Origin: Bradyrhizobium sp. MOS003
GTDB taxonomy: Bacteria; Pseudomonadota; Alphaproteobacteria; Rhizobiales; Xanthobacteraceae
Length of the DNA: 64,000 nucleotides
Reading direction: 5' to 3'
NCBI RefSeq assembly: GCF_003020125.1
Contig: NZ_PYFW01000001.1
Span: 1,054,001-1,118,000 of the forward strand
Positions 36,997 through 45,085 of the stretch are shown piece by piece. The notes beneath the pieces were generated by a model that saw nothing but the letters and a program-made list of their open reading frames with translations, ran no database searches and was not told the DNA's origin. Position numbers and translations under genes: made by a program. How positions within the stretch are numbered: position 1 is the stretch's first letter; every line of letters starts with the position of its first letter.

Positions 36997-38103
36997 TTAC
37001 CTGTTTTCGAGTGCGCGCCGTTTCGCCTCGGCGTCGATGGTCTCGGCGAGATCGGGATGCCGTGCCATCAGCACGCGGAAGTCGACGAGGTCGAGCACCA
37101 GAAGCCGCGACACTTTCGTGGTCGAGACATTGGCGCCGCGCATGTTGTTGCCAAGCAGCGCCATCTCGCCGAAGAAGGAGCCTTCGCCGAGTTGCACCTT
37201 CTTGCCGGGCAGGTCGACCTCGACCTCGCCGGCGGCTATGAAATACATGCAGTCGCCCGGCGCGCCCTTGCGGATGACCAAAGTGCGCGGCGGCAGCTCC
37301 ATTGTCCGCAGCATGTGGGTGACGTCGGCAATCGCTGAGGGCCCGAGGGCCGCGAAGAACGGCACCTTGCTGACAGCCTCCCAGGTCTTGAGGAAATTGT
37401 CGCGCCGCGTCTCGGCGGCAAATCCTGTCGCCAGGATACCGGTCCAGAGGCCGAACACGCCGAGGCCGGAGATCATCACCGCCGCCGCCACCAAGCGCCC
37501 GAGCGGCGTGACCGGCACGGCGTCGCCATAGCCTGTCGTCGTGAGCGTGACGACGGCCCACCACAGCGCGGCCGGCACGCTGCCGAAGGTCTGCGGCTGC
37601 ACGTCCCGCTCCAGGAAATATTCGGCGACGGAGGCGAGGAAGACCACCATCAGGAAGATCACGAGCACGCTGAGCAGCGGGCCCGATTCGAGCACCAGCA
37701 CGCGGCGAAGCTGCCGCAGGCCGGGGATGCCCGGCACCACCTTCAGCACCCAGAGCACGCTGAGCAGCCAGGCCGTCCTGGGCTCGGCGCCAAGGAGAAG
37801 CGCGACCGGCACGGCCAGCGCCCCGATCGCATCGACCAGCCCGGCCGAGGAGGACACATAGAGCGACAGCCGTCCTTGCCGCGCCATATGGCGCAGCCGG
37901 ACCAGCCATTCGAACACGAAATAGGCGAGGCAGGTCCAGAGCAGGCCGCTGACCCAATTGTGCGCATCGTCGGCCCGCTTGTCTGTCAGCAGCACCATAC
38001 TGAGCACGCCGCCGGTCACCGCGACGTAGGCCGCCTTGGTCATGTTGCGGCCGGCCGTGGCGGCCGTGAACTGGGCCAGAGCGGTGGTCAGCGGCTTGGA
38101 CAT
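36997..38103 (-). CDS. Cyclic nucleotide-gated potassium channel (MloK1-like)
   Basis: A 368-residue channel. Four weakly charged helices (about 20-115) precede a pore domain with the potassium selectivity filter TTTGYGD in WWAVVTLTTTGYGDAVP. After the last helix (GLWTGILATGF) comes a cyclic-nucleotide-binding domain (about 250-365) with PGDCMYFIAAGEVEVD and FGEMALLGNNMRGANV. The Arg that holds the cyclic phosphate is present, followed by Gly-Ala where Ser/Thr-Ala is common. The closest known relative by pattern is MloK1 of Mesorhizobium loti (355 residues). The start is uncertain: ATG at 38103 is used, but a TTG at 38193 is possible and neither has a ribosome site. Confidence 0.85.
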   Translation of the reverse strand: MSKPLTTALAQFTAATAGRNMTKAAYVAVTGGVLSMVLLTDKRADDAHNWVSGLLWTCLAYFVFEWLVRLRHMARQGRLSLYVSSSAGLVDAIGALAVPVALLLGAEPRTAWLLSVLWVLKVVPGIPGLRQLRRVLVLESGPLLSVLVIFLMVVFLASVAEYFLERDVQPQTFGSVPAALWWAVVTLTTTGYGDAVPVTPLGRLVAAAVMISGLGVFGLWTGILATGFAAETRRDNFLKTWEAVSKVPFFAALGPSAIADVTHMLRTMELPPRTLVIRKGAPGDCMYFIAAGEVEVDLPGKKVQLGEGSFFGEMALLGNNMRGANVSTTKVSRLLVLDLVDFRVLMARHPDLAETIDAEAKRRALENR

Positions 38104-38243
38104 GCGGGCAGGCGGCTCGGTATCGGGACTTGTCTTACGAGGTCCCGGCTGGGACGGCGGCGCCAAAGTGCCTGCCTGTGCGGAGGCCGTCAACGAGGGG
38201 TAGGCTTTATCTGCGCCGCAGCGGGCGGCCGACCGGCTTGCCG

Positions 38244-39686
38244 TCAGGCGCTCTGGGCGGTCTTCACCACCACGACATTGCTGTCGTCGTGCTGGGCAGG
38301 GCCGGCCTCGCGCACCGTCTTCTCGGTTTCGCCGGCATGGCGCTTCAGATAGTCGCGGCGCATGCCGATCTCGTCGCGGACGAATTCATAGCCGAGCTTG
38401 AAGGTGTCGAGCCCATCGGTACTTATCGTGCCGTCCCTCAGGCCGATGACGGCGCCGCGCAGGATGCCCTCCAGCTCGTCCTGCAGACATTCGAGCTGGT
38501 CCAGGGAGTGGGCGTGCTCGATCCGCTCGCCGACGTCGAGGATGGCGGTGGAAAGCTCGCTGGCCTTCTCCGGCGCGATGCGGGTGATCTTGGCGTAGAT
38601 CGCCGCGAAGATCGAGCCGATGACGCTGAGCGCGGCGGCGCCCAGATACATCAGGTCGCTGTACTTATCCATGAACGACTTGGTGTCGTCGTTGATGTAG
38701 TCGGCCGCCCCCTGGTGCGCCATCACGAAGGCGTCCTTTTCGGTCGAGGCCGGTTCAATTCTGCTGGCAAAGCCGTTGTCGAGCCCGAGCGCGGATTTGT
38801 TTTCGTAGATCGTGCGCGCCAGTTCGCCAGCTGTGGAGGCCGCCATCCTGGATTGCGCGACCAGCAGCCATTCGAGCCCGACCGTGTCGAGGTCGTCGTC
38901 GGGAATCTGGGGCGAGGTCGACAGCGTGCCTGCCGTCAGCGTCTCGCTGGAAATGCCGGGAAGCCTGCGCGCCAGCGCCTTGGCCTCGTCGATGGCGTTG
39001 AGCGTGAAGCCGCCGCGCTTGGCGACCTGTTCATAGGCCTTGTCGCGCACGGCCCTGGATGTATGGACGATGGCGATCACCGCGCCAAAGCCGTTTGACG
39101 GGGCAAACAGCTTGTCGAGCGTCATGCCCTGCGGCGCCATCTGGATCTTCGCGGCGTCGGGACCGTCGGGGATGTCGAGAATGCTGCGGACGAAAGCGAG
39201 CGAGGCTTCGCTCTCTGCGACAACGGCAATCTTCTTTTTCTTCAGCTCGGCGATCGACTTGATCTTCTTGTTGCCGGGACCGAGCAGAAGCACGAGATCG
39301 TGCTCTAGAATTGCGAGCGTGCGCGCCCGCAGCGGCACCTTGGCGTCCGTGCGCAGCACGGCGAGATCTGCCTGCTTGCGGTCGAATTGCGCGAGCGCCT
39401 TGGCGTTGTCAGGGTTATTGACGACCTTGATCCGGAAGCGCGAGGCGTTGGCCTTCAGCACGGCAGCGAGCTTGGCCGCGAACAGCGCCTCGTCGCTGTT
39501 GGGGGCGCCGACGGCAAAGGTCAGCGTCTCCGAATTGTGCAGCAAGGCGCGGCCGCCCCAGACGGTAGCGAGCGACAGCAGCAGGGTCAGCACGACGTAG
39601 AGGAGGACCTGTTGCTGATTGGTCTTGATAACCTTGGGGCGCCGCGGCGGCTCGATCGGAGATGCGGTGGGGCCGTCAGTACTCAT
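38244..39686 (-). CDS. TAXI-family TRAP solute-binding protein with membrane anchors
   Basis: A 480-residue protein. An N-terminal membrane helix (about 26-46) leads to a periplasmic TAXI-type binding domain (about 55-340: TLTFAVGAPNSDEA, LAQFDRKQADLAVLRTD, IAVVAESEASLAFVRSI). A second membrane helix (about 345-370, YLGAAALSVIGSIFAAIYA) is followed by a charged helical cytoplasmic tail of about 110 residues. Ordinary TAXI proteins are free or lipid-anchored and pair with a fused TRAP permease. Here there is no permease gene nearby, and the tail suggests signalling to the cytoplasm. This form occurs in Bradyrhizobium relatives; the ligand is unknown. Confidence 0.78.
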   Translation of the reverse strand: MSTDGPTASPIEPPRRPKVIKTNQQQVLLYVVLTLLLSLATVWGGRALLHNSETLTFAVGAPNSDEALFAAKLAAVLKANASRFRIKVVNNPDNAKALAQFDRKQADLAVLRTDAKVPLRARTLAILEHDLVLLLGPGNKKIKSIAELKKKKIAVVAESEASLAFVRSILDIPDGPDAAKIQMAPQGMTLDKLFAPSNGFGAVIAIVHTSRAVRDKAYEQVAKRGGFTLNAIDEAKALARRLPGISSETLTAGTLSTSPQIPDDDLDTVGLEWLLVAQSRMAASTAGELARTIYENKSALGLDNGFASRIEPASTEKDAFVMAHQGAADYINDDTKSFMDKYSDLMYLGAAALSVIGSIFAAIYAKITRIAPEKASELSTAILDVGERIEHAHSLDQLECLQDELEGILRGAVIGLRDGTISTDGLDTFKLGYEFVRDEIGMRRDYLKRHAGETEKTVREAGPAQHDDSNVVVVKTAQSA

Positions 39687-40062
39687 GGTCAGTACTCATG
39701 GCTGCACTCTGGCCTTATTCATGGGTGACGGGCGGCTCGCGGACGTGATCGCGGCGGGTGCCCTGCAATTCCTAAGCTCTGAAAAAGAACGATATTCTGT
39801 GCCGGCAATGATAGCGCGCCAGGTCCGGAAAGCAAATTTCGAGCCGAGGGTAACCTTACTCGTCGCGGCCTCGGCGAAAGGGCATCCTATCACCGGTTAG
39901 CCACACTTGGCGATTTTCCGGTTCCCCCCGGCTGCATTCCGACACGGGAGATGTCATAAATCAGAGGTCCCGGCGATTTGACCGGTCCAAGAAGAAGTTG
40001 CGCTGAACGCTCCAATTTTTCTTGCTAGCTCAATGAGGGCGTCGGCCTTGTCGTTTCCACCC
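39687..40062. other. Intergenic region, no gene seen
   Basis: These 376 bp between divergent genes carry no ORF with a ribosome site. AT-richer patches near 39770-39800 and 40005-40035 could hold promoters. Confidence 0.45.
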
Positions 40063-40449
40063 ATGTCATCGGCGGTTCCGGTCGAAGCGCTCATTGGCTG
40101 GATGTTGCTGCTCACCTTCAAGCACATCATCGCCGATTTCGTCCTTCAGACCGCCTGGATGGCGCACGGCAAGGACCAGAAGCACGGCTGGGCCCTGCCG
40201 CTTCTGGTGCATTGCCTGATTCACCTTGCGGTTGCGCTGCCGCTTATTCTGATCGTGGCGCCGAAATTCTGGTTCGTGGCCTTCATCGACTTCGTGATCC
40301 ACATCACGATCGACCGCGCCAAGGGGCTGGTCTCGGCTAATTTTGGGGTCGACCTTTCGCATCCCTGGTTCTGGACCCTGATCGGCGTCGACCAGGCGCT
40401 GCATCATCTCACCGGCTTCGGCTTGTCCATCTTCATGGCGGCGAACTGA
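40063..40449 (+). CDS. DUF3307 membrane protein
   Basis: A 128-residue protein with three or four hydrophobic helices. The conserved start LLLTFKHIIADFVLQTAWMA, a central LLVHCLIHLAVALPLI and IDFVIHITIDRAKG, plus QALHHLTGF near the end, match DUF3307. The His/Asp pattern within membrane segments suggests metal or proton chemistry, but no function is known. ATG at 40063 was chosen because the conserved region starts soon after; an in-frame ATG at 40033 also exists and neither has a clear ribosome site. Confidence 0.75.
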   Translation: MSSAVPVEALIGWMLLLTFKHIIADFVLQTAWMAHGKDQKHGWALPLLVHCLIHLAVALPLILIVAPKFWFVAFIDFVIHITIDRAKGLVSANFGVDLSHPWFWTLIGVDQALHHLTGFGLSIFMAAN

Positions 40450-40480
40450 CGGGGGTGGCCTCGGGCGACGGTCGGGCCTG

Positions 40481-40588
40481 CATGGTTCGAGACGGCGCTG
40501 CGCGCCTCCTCACCATGAGGGATAGAGTCTGTCAGCAGATCCAGACCTCACCCTGAGGAGCCCGCCAAAGGCGGGCGTCTCGAGGGAT
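40481..40588. repeat. Dispersed palindromic repeat, family 4 (two inverted halves)
   Basis: The left half carries TTCGAGACGGCGCTGCGCGC then CTCCTCACCATGAGGG; the right half carries CCTCACCCTGAGGAGCCCGC then GGCGGGCGTCTCGAGGGA. They are inverted relatives of one another, each with an internal hairpin. The element fills most of the gap between two plus-strand genes. Confidence 0.7.
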
Positions 40589-40722
40589 TACCGCAACCGC
40601 AGTCCCGGCCGGCGCCTCTGATTCGCGGCGCGCGCGCAAGCACACCGGGTGACTACCGGGCAGGGTGGTTAACCTTTCATTAGAGAATTGCACTGCATCT
40701 TCGGCGTCGAGGGAGAACTGCA

Positions 40723-41121
40723 ATGTTTTCAAGCCGCGACGCCATTGAAAGCGATTTCTGCCCGGTTCAGGACGAACTCCTTGGCGCGATGTATCGCGCC
40801 AGCGAGAGCGGCCTGCCGAGGTTGGTTGAGAGTGTTTCTCCAGACGCACGCGCGAAGCTGGCGCTGTTCTGCTATCGCCGCAGCCATTTGCATTCGCTGG
40901 CGGTCGCGATCGCGGGCAGCTGTAACGAGCGCGACCTGATCGAGAACGGCGGCCGCGTCGGCTCGACGCTCTATGCGCTGTCGCGCGAAGGCACGCTGAA
41001 ATCCTCGCCGTCGCTGTCGGGCGGGCGCAAGCCGATCACGCTGTCGACCAAGCCGCTCTCGGTGCTCGCACCGCTGGACGACGAGATCGACGACGACATC
41101 AGCGAAGCCGTTCCGGCCTAA
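40723..41121 (+). CDS. Hypothetical protein
   Basis: A 132-residue protein of unknown function. It is soluble, with helical segments (DELLGAMYRASESGLPRLVE, then RAKLALFCYRRSHLHSLAVA) and an acidic tail ending DDEIDDDISEAV. GGGAGAACTGCA before the ATG supports translation. Similar proteins are, to my recollection, common hypothetical genes in Bradyrhizobium. The stop overlaps the stop of the convergent YkgJ-type gene by four bases, which may couple their expression. Confidence 0.65.
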   Translation: MFSSRDAIESDFCPVQDELLGAMYRASESGLPRLVESVSPDARAKLALFCYRRSHLHSLAVAIAGSCNERDLIENGGRVGSTLYALSREGTLKSSPSLSGGRKPITLSTKPLSVLAPLDDEIDDDISEAVPA

Positions 41122-41441
41122 CTTGCTTCGATCGCCGGAAGCCTGAACTTCCGCCGCGCCATCGTGCATTCGGCGTCGCCCGGCATGCAGGTGCGGCACA
41201 CCTCCGGCCGCACCGCGTAGATGCCGCATGCGGTCGCTTTTCCAATATCCCCCTGCAAGGCCGAGCAGCGATCGCCCTCGCAACGCATACCGGATTGGCG
41301 GTCGTTGACCAGCGCTTCCGGAATCGCGGCGAGCTCTTCGTCGCTCTCGATCGAGAAGCGCGGCCAGTTCGCCGAATAGCCGCAGCAAGCGCCGCAACTC
41401 TGGCAAAGGCTCGACAGATCGATGGGGGAGCTCTCTTCCAT
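41118..41441 (-). CDS. YkgJ family cysteine cluster protein
   Basis: A 107-residue protein with about nine Cys in the YkgJ pattern: CQSCGACCG near residue 12, MRCEGDRCSAL in the middle, ACGIYAVRPEVCRTC near residue 85 and a later DAECTM. Such CxxCxxCC-type clusters are thought to bind zinc or an iron-sulfur centre. ATG at 41441 is used; a GTG three codons upstream is closer to the GAGGGA site and could be the true start. It lies just downstream of the second YafY gene (16 bp) on the same strand, so the two may be co-transcribed. Confidence 0.78.
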   Translation of the reverse strand: MEESSPIDLSSLCQSCGACCGYSANWPRFSIESDEELAAIPEALVNDRQSGMRCEGDRCSALQGDIGKATACGIYAVRPEVCRTCMPGDAECTMARRKFRLPAIEAS

Positions 41442-41457
41442 CCTCGTCACGTATCCC

Positions 41458-42156
41458 TCAGGTGTCTTTGGGCGGGCCCCAGACCAGGCTCTGCCGCCAT
41501 TTCGCACGCAACACGTCGCGCCGTTCCGGATATCTCTCGTCGAGATAGCTGGCATCGACCACTCGGTCGGTGCGGAAGCTGCGGAAGTCGCCGCGTAGCT
41601 CGCACCAGGCCGCCAGCAGCCGCACGGCCTCGAGATAGCCGACCGAGATCGGCCAGATCATGCGCTCGCTGGCGCGGCCCTGCTCGTCGCGATAGCGCAG
41701 CATGATCTTCTTGCCTTCGTGGATCTGGGTGCGCGTGCGTACCATGTCCAGGCGGTCCGGCTCCCTGTTCCAGCTCGGCCGCGCCCGGCTCGCCGGCTCC
41801 AGCACGAAGGGACGCAGGCGCTCGGGCACGGTGTCGGCGATCTTGGCCATCAGATCCTCGGCCGCGCGTGCCAGTGCCGAATCGGCATGGCCGGCGACCC
41901 ATTGTGCGCCCAGCACCGCGGCCTCGATCTCGTCGGGCGTCAGCATCAGCGGCGGCAGGTCGAAACCCTTCTCCAGAATGTAACCCATGCCGGCTTCACC
42001 GCGGATCGGCACGCGCTGGCCGATCAGCGTCGCGATGTCGCGATAGATCGTGCGCTTCGAGGTCTCGAGCTCGGCCGCGATGGCGTCCGCCGTCAGCGGC
42101 TTACGCGTGCGCCTCAGCACCTGGATGATCTGAAACAGCCGGTCGGCGCGTCTCAT
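41458..42156 (-). CDS. YafY-family transcriptional regulator (HTH + WYL)
   Basis: A 232-residue regulator, shorter than the 34035 paralogue. The winged helix (RADRLFQIIQVLRRTRKPLT, then KRTIYRDIATL) is followed by a WYL-type domain with IMLRYRDEQGR, the variant SVGYLEAVRLLAAWCELRGD in place of a strict WYL, and FRSFRTDRV. GAGAG before the ATG fixes the start. The region in front of it contains a 24-bp palindrome, and a close match occurs 300 bp away ahead of a GST-like gene, so this protein probably controls its own and that promoter. Confidence 0.86.
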   Translation of the reverse strand: MRRADRLFQIIQVLRRTRKPLTADAIAAELETSKRTIYRDIATLIGQRVPIRGEAGMGYILEKGFDLPPLMLTPDEIEAAVLGAQWVAGHADSALARAAEDLMAKIADTVPERLRPFVLEPASRARPSWNREPDRLDMVRTRTQIHEGKKIMLRYRDEQGRASERMIWPISVGYLEAVRLLAAWCELRGDFRSFRTDRVVDASYLDERYPERRDVLRAKWRQSLVWGPPKDT

Positions 42157-42199
42157 GACGGGTCTCTCGTTGGTGTTCTTTTCAGAAAGCGGCGCACGG

Positions 42200-42223
42200 C
42201 TGCTGACAGGATGTTGGCAGCAG
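42200..42223. promoter_or_regulatory. Operator candidate 1 for YafY regulator
   Basis: A 24-bp imperfect palindrome with outer arms CTGCTG and CAGCAG and inner CA / TG (CTGCTGACA ... TTGGCAGCAG). It lies 44 bp upstream of the YafY gene and 47 bp upstream of the small ORF. It matches operator 2 at 20 of 24 positions, and both are preceded by CACGG overlapping the first arm. Confidence 0.75.
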
Positions 42224-42269
42224 GGGGGTTCTATACCGGGACAACACATCGACTGAAGGGGATTTGTCC

Positions 42270-42530
42270 ATGATCATTCCGACCCATTTCGGCCCGGCCA
42301 TTCCGATGCTGCGGGCACAGGCATGGTCCGCATCGGCGTTCGGCCGCCTCGTTTCACTCGATCTCATGGCCGTCGACCTCCGGTTTGCGCTCGCAAGCGT
42401 GGTGGCACGCTCGCTGATCCAGGCTGCGGACGCGCTGGCCCGCCATGTGATGAGCCGTGCCTGGCGGGGGGCCCGTTTCGCAGAAGATATCACGGCTGCT
42501 GCCACCATGGTGGCAGCAGCTCGTCACTAG
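42270..42530 (+). CDS. Small hypothetical protein
   Basis: An 86-residue ORF with no recognised family. It starts MIIPTHFGPAIPMLRAQAWS and has a moderately hydrophobic helical middle (SLDLMAVDLRFALASVVARS) and a basic C-terminal part. AAGGGG eight bases before the ATG and the upstream operator support it as a real gene. Its last codons overlap a perfect 26-bp palindrome, so the 3' end doubles as regulatory DNA for the next gene. It could instead be a leader transcript only. Confidence 0.5.
   Translation: MIIPTHFGPAIPMLRAQAWSASAFGRLVSLDLMAVDLRFALASVVARSLIQAADALARHVMSRAWRGARFAEDITAAATMVAAARH
42495..42520. promoter_or_regulatory. Operator candidate 2, before GST-like gene
   Basis: A perfect 26-bp palindrome with arms GCTGCTGCCACCA and TGGTGGCAGCAGC. 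The inner 24 bp align without gaps to the site at 42200-42223. It lies 40 bp upstream of the GST-like gene and inside the 3' end of the small ORF. Confidence 0.78.
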
Positions 42531-42559
42531 GTTCCGTCAACTGGTTCAGGAGAAGCTTC

Positions 42560-43288
42560 ATGATCACGCTCTACGGATTTGGCACCGGCTTCGGCCTGCC
42601 GGAAATCAGCCCCTTCGTCACCAAGACGGAAGTGCAGCTCAAGATGGCGGGATTGCCCTATCGGAAGGAGCGGGCGATGCCGCCGGCCTCGCCCAAGGGG
42701 CAGTTGCCGTTCATCGACGACGGTGGTGAGGCGGTGGCCGATTCCACCTTCATCCGCGCCCATATCGAGCGCCGCTACGGCTTCGATTTCGACGCCGGCT
42801 TCTCTGTGCAGGAGCGGGCGCAGGCTTGGGCGTTCGAACGCATGATCGAGCACCACGTCTATTGGGGGCTGGTCGGCGCGCGCTGGGTCGATCCGGTCAA
42901 TTTCGCCAAGGGGCCTGCGCATTTCTTCGACGGCGCACCGGAGCACAATCGCGAGAAGCTGCGCGAGGATGCGCAATTCCGCGTCGCCGAGAACTATCTG
43001 CTCTCGGGGCTCGGCCGCCACGGGCCCGATGACGACGTCGCCCTCGCCGTGCGCTCGTTGTTCGCGCTCTCGGTGCAGCTCGGCGACAAGTCTTATCTAA
43101 TGGGCAGCAAGCCCTGCGGCGTCGACGCCACCGCCTTCGGCATGCTCGCCGGCATCCTCTCGCCGTTTTTCGAATCGGCCCTGCGCGAGCGTGCCGAGGG
43201 CTTTCCGAACCTCACCGCCTATGTCGATCGCATGATGGGCAATTACTATCCGGAGTTCGCCTGGACCCCGCTGCGGCAGGCGGCTTAG
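42560..43288 (+). CDS. Glutathione S-transferase-like protein
   Basis: A 242-residue protein of the atypical GST class. The N-terminal thioredoxin-like half reads LPEISPFVTKTEVQLKMAGL and then MPPASPKGQLPFIDDGGEAV, with the cis-Pro loop intact. The helical C-terminal half includes VDATAFGMLAGILSPFFES, close to the metaxin/FAEES-like branch. AGGAGA precedes the ATG. The operator at 42495-42520 and the divergent YafY gene indicate regulated expression, mirroring the other YafY-GST pair at 34-36 kb. The substrate is unknown. Confidence 0.83.
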   Translation: MITLYGFGTGFGLPEISPFVTKTEVQLKMAGLPYRKERAMPPASPKGQLPFIDDGGEAVADSTFIRAHIERRYGFDFDAGFSVQERAQAWAFERMIEHHVYWGLVGARWVDPVNFAKGPAHFFDGAPEHNREKLREDAQFRVAENYLLSGLGRHGPDDDVALAVRSLFALSVQLGDKSYLMGSKPCGVDATAFGMLAGILSPFFESALRERAEGFPNLTAYVDRMMGNYYPEFAWTPLRQAA

Positions 43289-43363
43289 CGCTGGTAAGAC
43301 GGCCGCGCTCGGGCATGACGACCTGTTGTGACGTCGGCAACTCATCCCAAGCACAAAGCAAAA

Positions 43364-43388
43364 GAGCCGGCCCATCGGGCCGGCTCTC
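43364..43388 (-). terminator. Intrinsic terminator of the hydroxycinnamate operon
   Basis: Stem AGAGCCGGCCC / GGGCCGGCTCT (11 bp, three-base loop) lies 25 bp past the stop of the minus-strand binding-protein gene. Read on the minus strand it is followed by TTTGCTTTG. It may also stop transcripts from the convergent GST-like gene. Confidence 0.82.
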
Positions 43389-43412
43389 GTTGTCTCAGAA
43401 CTGCTGCTGCGC

Positions 43413-44564
43413 TTACTTCACCAGCGAGTACTTGCCGTCCTTCACCGTCAGCAGGATGCGCGAGCGGTCGTCGAGGCCGTAGCGGTCCTTTTCGGTGAAG
43501 TTGTAGACGCCCTGGCTCGCCGCCAGCTCCTTCTCCGACAGCAGCGCCTGGCGGATCGCTTCGCGGAATTCCGGCGTGCCGGGCTTTGCGGTTTTCAGCG
43601 CCGCGGGAATGATGCGCTTGAGGATCTCGAATGCATCGTAGGAATGGCCGGCGAACTGGCTGCGGCTGTTCGGGCCGTATTTGGCTTCATAGGCCGAGTT
43701 GAGCGCCAGACCCGGCTTCTTGGTCAGCGCACTGTCCGGCTGGTCCTCGGGATCCATGACGGGACCGGAGGCCATAAGCACGCCCTCCGCCGCCTTGCCG
43801 GCGATGCGGATGAAATCCATGCTGGCGGCGCCGTGGGTCTGGTAGATCAGACCCTTGTAACCGCGTTCGCGCAGTTCGGTCTGCGGCAGCGCGGCCGCGG
43901 TGCCGGATGCGCCGACCAGGATCGCGTCGGGATTGGCGGCAACCAGCTTCAGCACCTGTCCGGTCACTGAGGTGTCGGGACGGGCGAAGCGCTCCTCGTC
44001 GACGATGGTCATGCCCATCGGCACGGCCTGTGCCTTCAAATCGTTGAACCAGAGGTCGCCATAGGAGTCGGAATAGCCGATGTAGCCGACCGTCTTCACG
44101 CCCTTGCTCTTCATGTGCTCGTACAGCACCTTGCCCACGATCGGGATCGGCTGCGGCATTGCCACCGACCACTTCATGCGTTCCGGCGTGATTGGGAACG
44201 GCGCCAGGCCGAAATGCGGAATGCCGGCTTCGTTGGCGACGTTGGAGACCGCGATCGTCGGCGGCGTCAGCGCCGAGCCCATGATGATGTCGGCCTTGGA
44301 TTCGGTCACGAAGCGGCGCGCGTTGGTGGTCGCGGTGGTGGGATCGCCGCCGTCGTCGAGCACGATCACCTTCAGCGGCACGCCGCCGATTTCTTTCGGC
44401 ACGAATTCCAGCGCGTTACGCTCGGGAATGCCGAGCGCTGCGCCGGGGCCGGTCGTGGTGGTGGTGATGCCGATGGTGACTTCGGCGGTCTGGGCAAACG
44501 CGGGCAGCGCCGGCAGGGCAAGCGCCGCCGCGGTGATGGCGGCGGTCAGGTAAAAGCGTTTCAT
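43413..44564 (-). CDS. Branched-chain-type ABC substrate-binding protein
   Basis: A 383-residue periplasmic protein. The signal peptide (MKRFYLTAAITAAALALPAL, cleaved after AFA) is followed by EVTIGITTTTTGPGAALGIP, the Liv type I binding fold, and HFGLAPFPITPERMKW. GGGAGGAATAA before the ATG is a strong ribosome site. It closes the crotonase/fcs/SDR/thioesterase run (89 bp after the thioesterase stop) and is followed by a terminator, so it is probably the last gene of that operon. It likely binds the aromatic acid the operon degrades and feeds a Liv-type permease, perhaps the one at 56-60 kb. Confidence 0.86.
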   Translation of the reverse strand: MKRFYLTAAITAAALALPALPAFAQTAEVTIGITTTTTGPGAALGIPERNALEFVPKEIGGVPLKVIVLDDGGDPTTATTNARRFVTESKADIIMGSALTPPTIAVSNVANEAGIPHFGLAPFPITPERMKWSVAMPQPIPIVGKVLYEHMKSKGVKTVGYIGYSDSYGDLWFNDLKAQAVPMGMTIVDEERFARPDTSVTGQVLKLVAANPDAILVGASGTAAALPQTELRERGYKGLIYQTHGAASMDFIRIAGKAAEGVLMASGPVMDPEDQPDSALTKKPGLALNSAYEAKYGPNSRSQFAGHSYDAFEILKRIIPAALKTAKPGTPEFREAIRQALLSEKELAASQGVYNFTEKDRYGLDDRSRILLTVKDGKYSLVK

Positions 44565-44653
44565 TTATTCCTCCCTTTACGTGTTTCTTTGAAAGCAGAA
44601 ATCGGGGGGTAATTCAGCCCCCTCTTTTGGTGATGCGGCGATTTAGCTCCGGA

Positions 44654-45073
44654 CTAGCTCCCTGTGAACTTGGCTACCATTTCCGCCGGGAACGGTGCCG
44701 ATTTCAGCTTGTCGGGGTTAACGGGATCGCGGCCGACCAGAACGCGGGTTTCGAAACCCTCGATCGCCAGCGCATCGCCCTTGTAGACGTTGTGCTTCAC
44801 CTCGAAGCTCGAGCGCTTGATGCTCTCGATCTTGGTTTCGATGGTGATCCAGTCGCCATAGGTCGAGGGGATGTAGAACTTGGACCGTGTGTCGACCATG
44901 GGGATGCCCACCAGGCCGTATTTGCGGACCAGGTCCTGCTTGGAGAACCCGGCGACCTCGAACAGGGTCGAGGTCGAATCGTCGAACATCGCGAAATAGC
45001 GCGGGTAGTAGACGATATTGGCGGGGTCGCAATCGCCCCACTGGATCTGGACCTCGCGCCGGTTCACGAACAT
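44654..45073 (-). CDS. 4-hydroxybenzoyl-CoA thioesterase-family acyl-CoA thioesterase
   Basis: A 139-residue hot-dog-fold thioesterase. The N-terminal motif QWGDCDPANIVYYPRYFAMF matches Pseudomonas-type 4-hydroxybenzoyl-CoA thioesterase, where the Asp before Pro (residue 16 here) is the catalytic residue. In its operon it would release 4-hydroxybenzoate or vanillate from the CoA ester, giving a substrate for PobA at 52.6 kb (4-hydroxybenzoate) or a demethylase (vanillate). It starts 12 bp after the SDR stop, so co-transcription is clear. Exact specificity is inferred from family and context. Confidence 0.85.
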   Translation of the reverse strand: MFVNRREVQIQWGDCDPANIVYYPRYFAMFDDSTSTLFEVAGFSKQDLVRKYGLVGIPMVDTRSKFYIPSTYGDWITIETKIESIKRSSFEVKHNVYKGDALAIEGFETRVLVGRDPVNPDKLKSAPFPAEMVAKFTGS

Positions 45074-45085
45074 GTGTCGCGGACC

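Noticed and set aside
40481..40588. Possible CRISPR-like or attachment-site repeats
   Set aside because: There are two inverted, unequal halves and no regular spacing or spacer structure; this fits the dispersed palindromic repeats instead.
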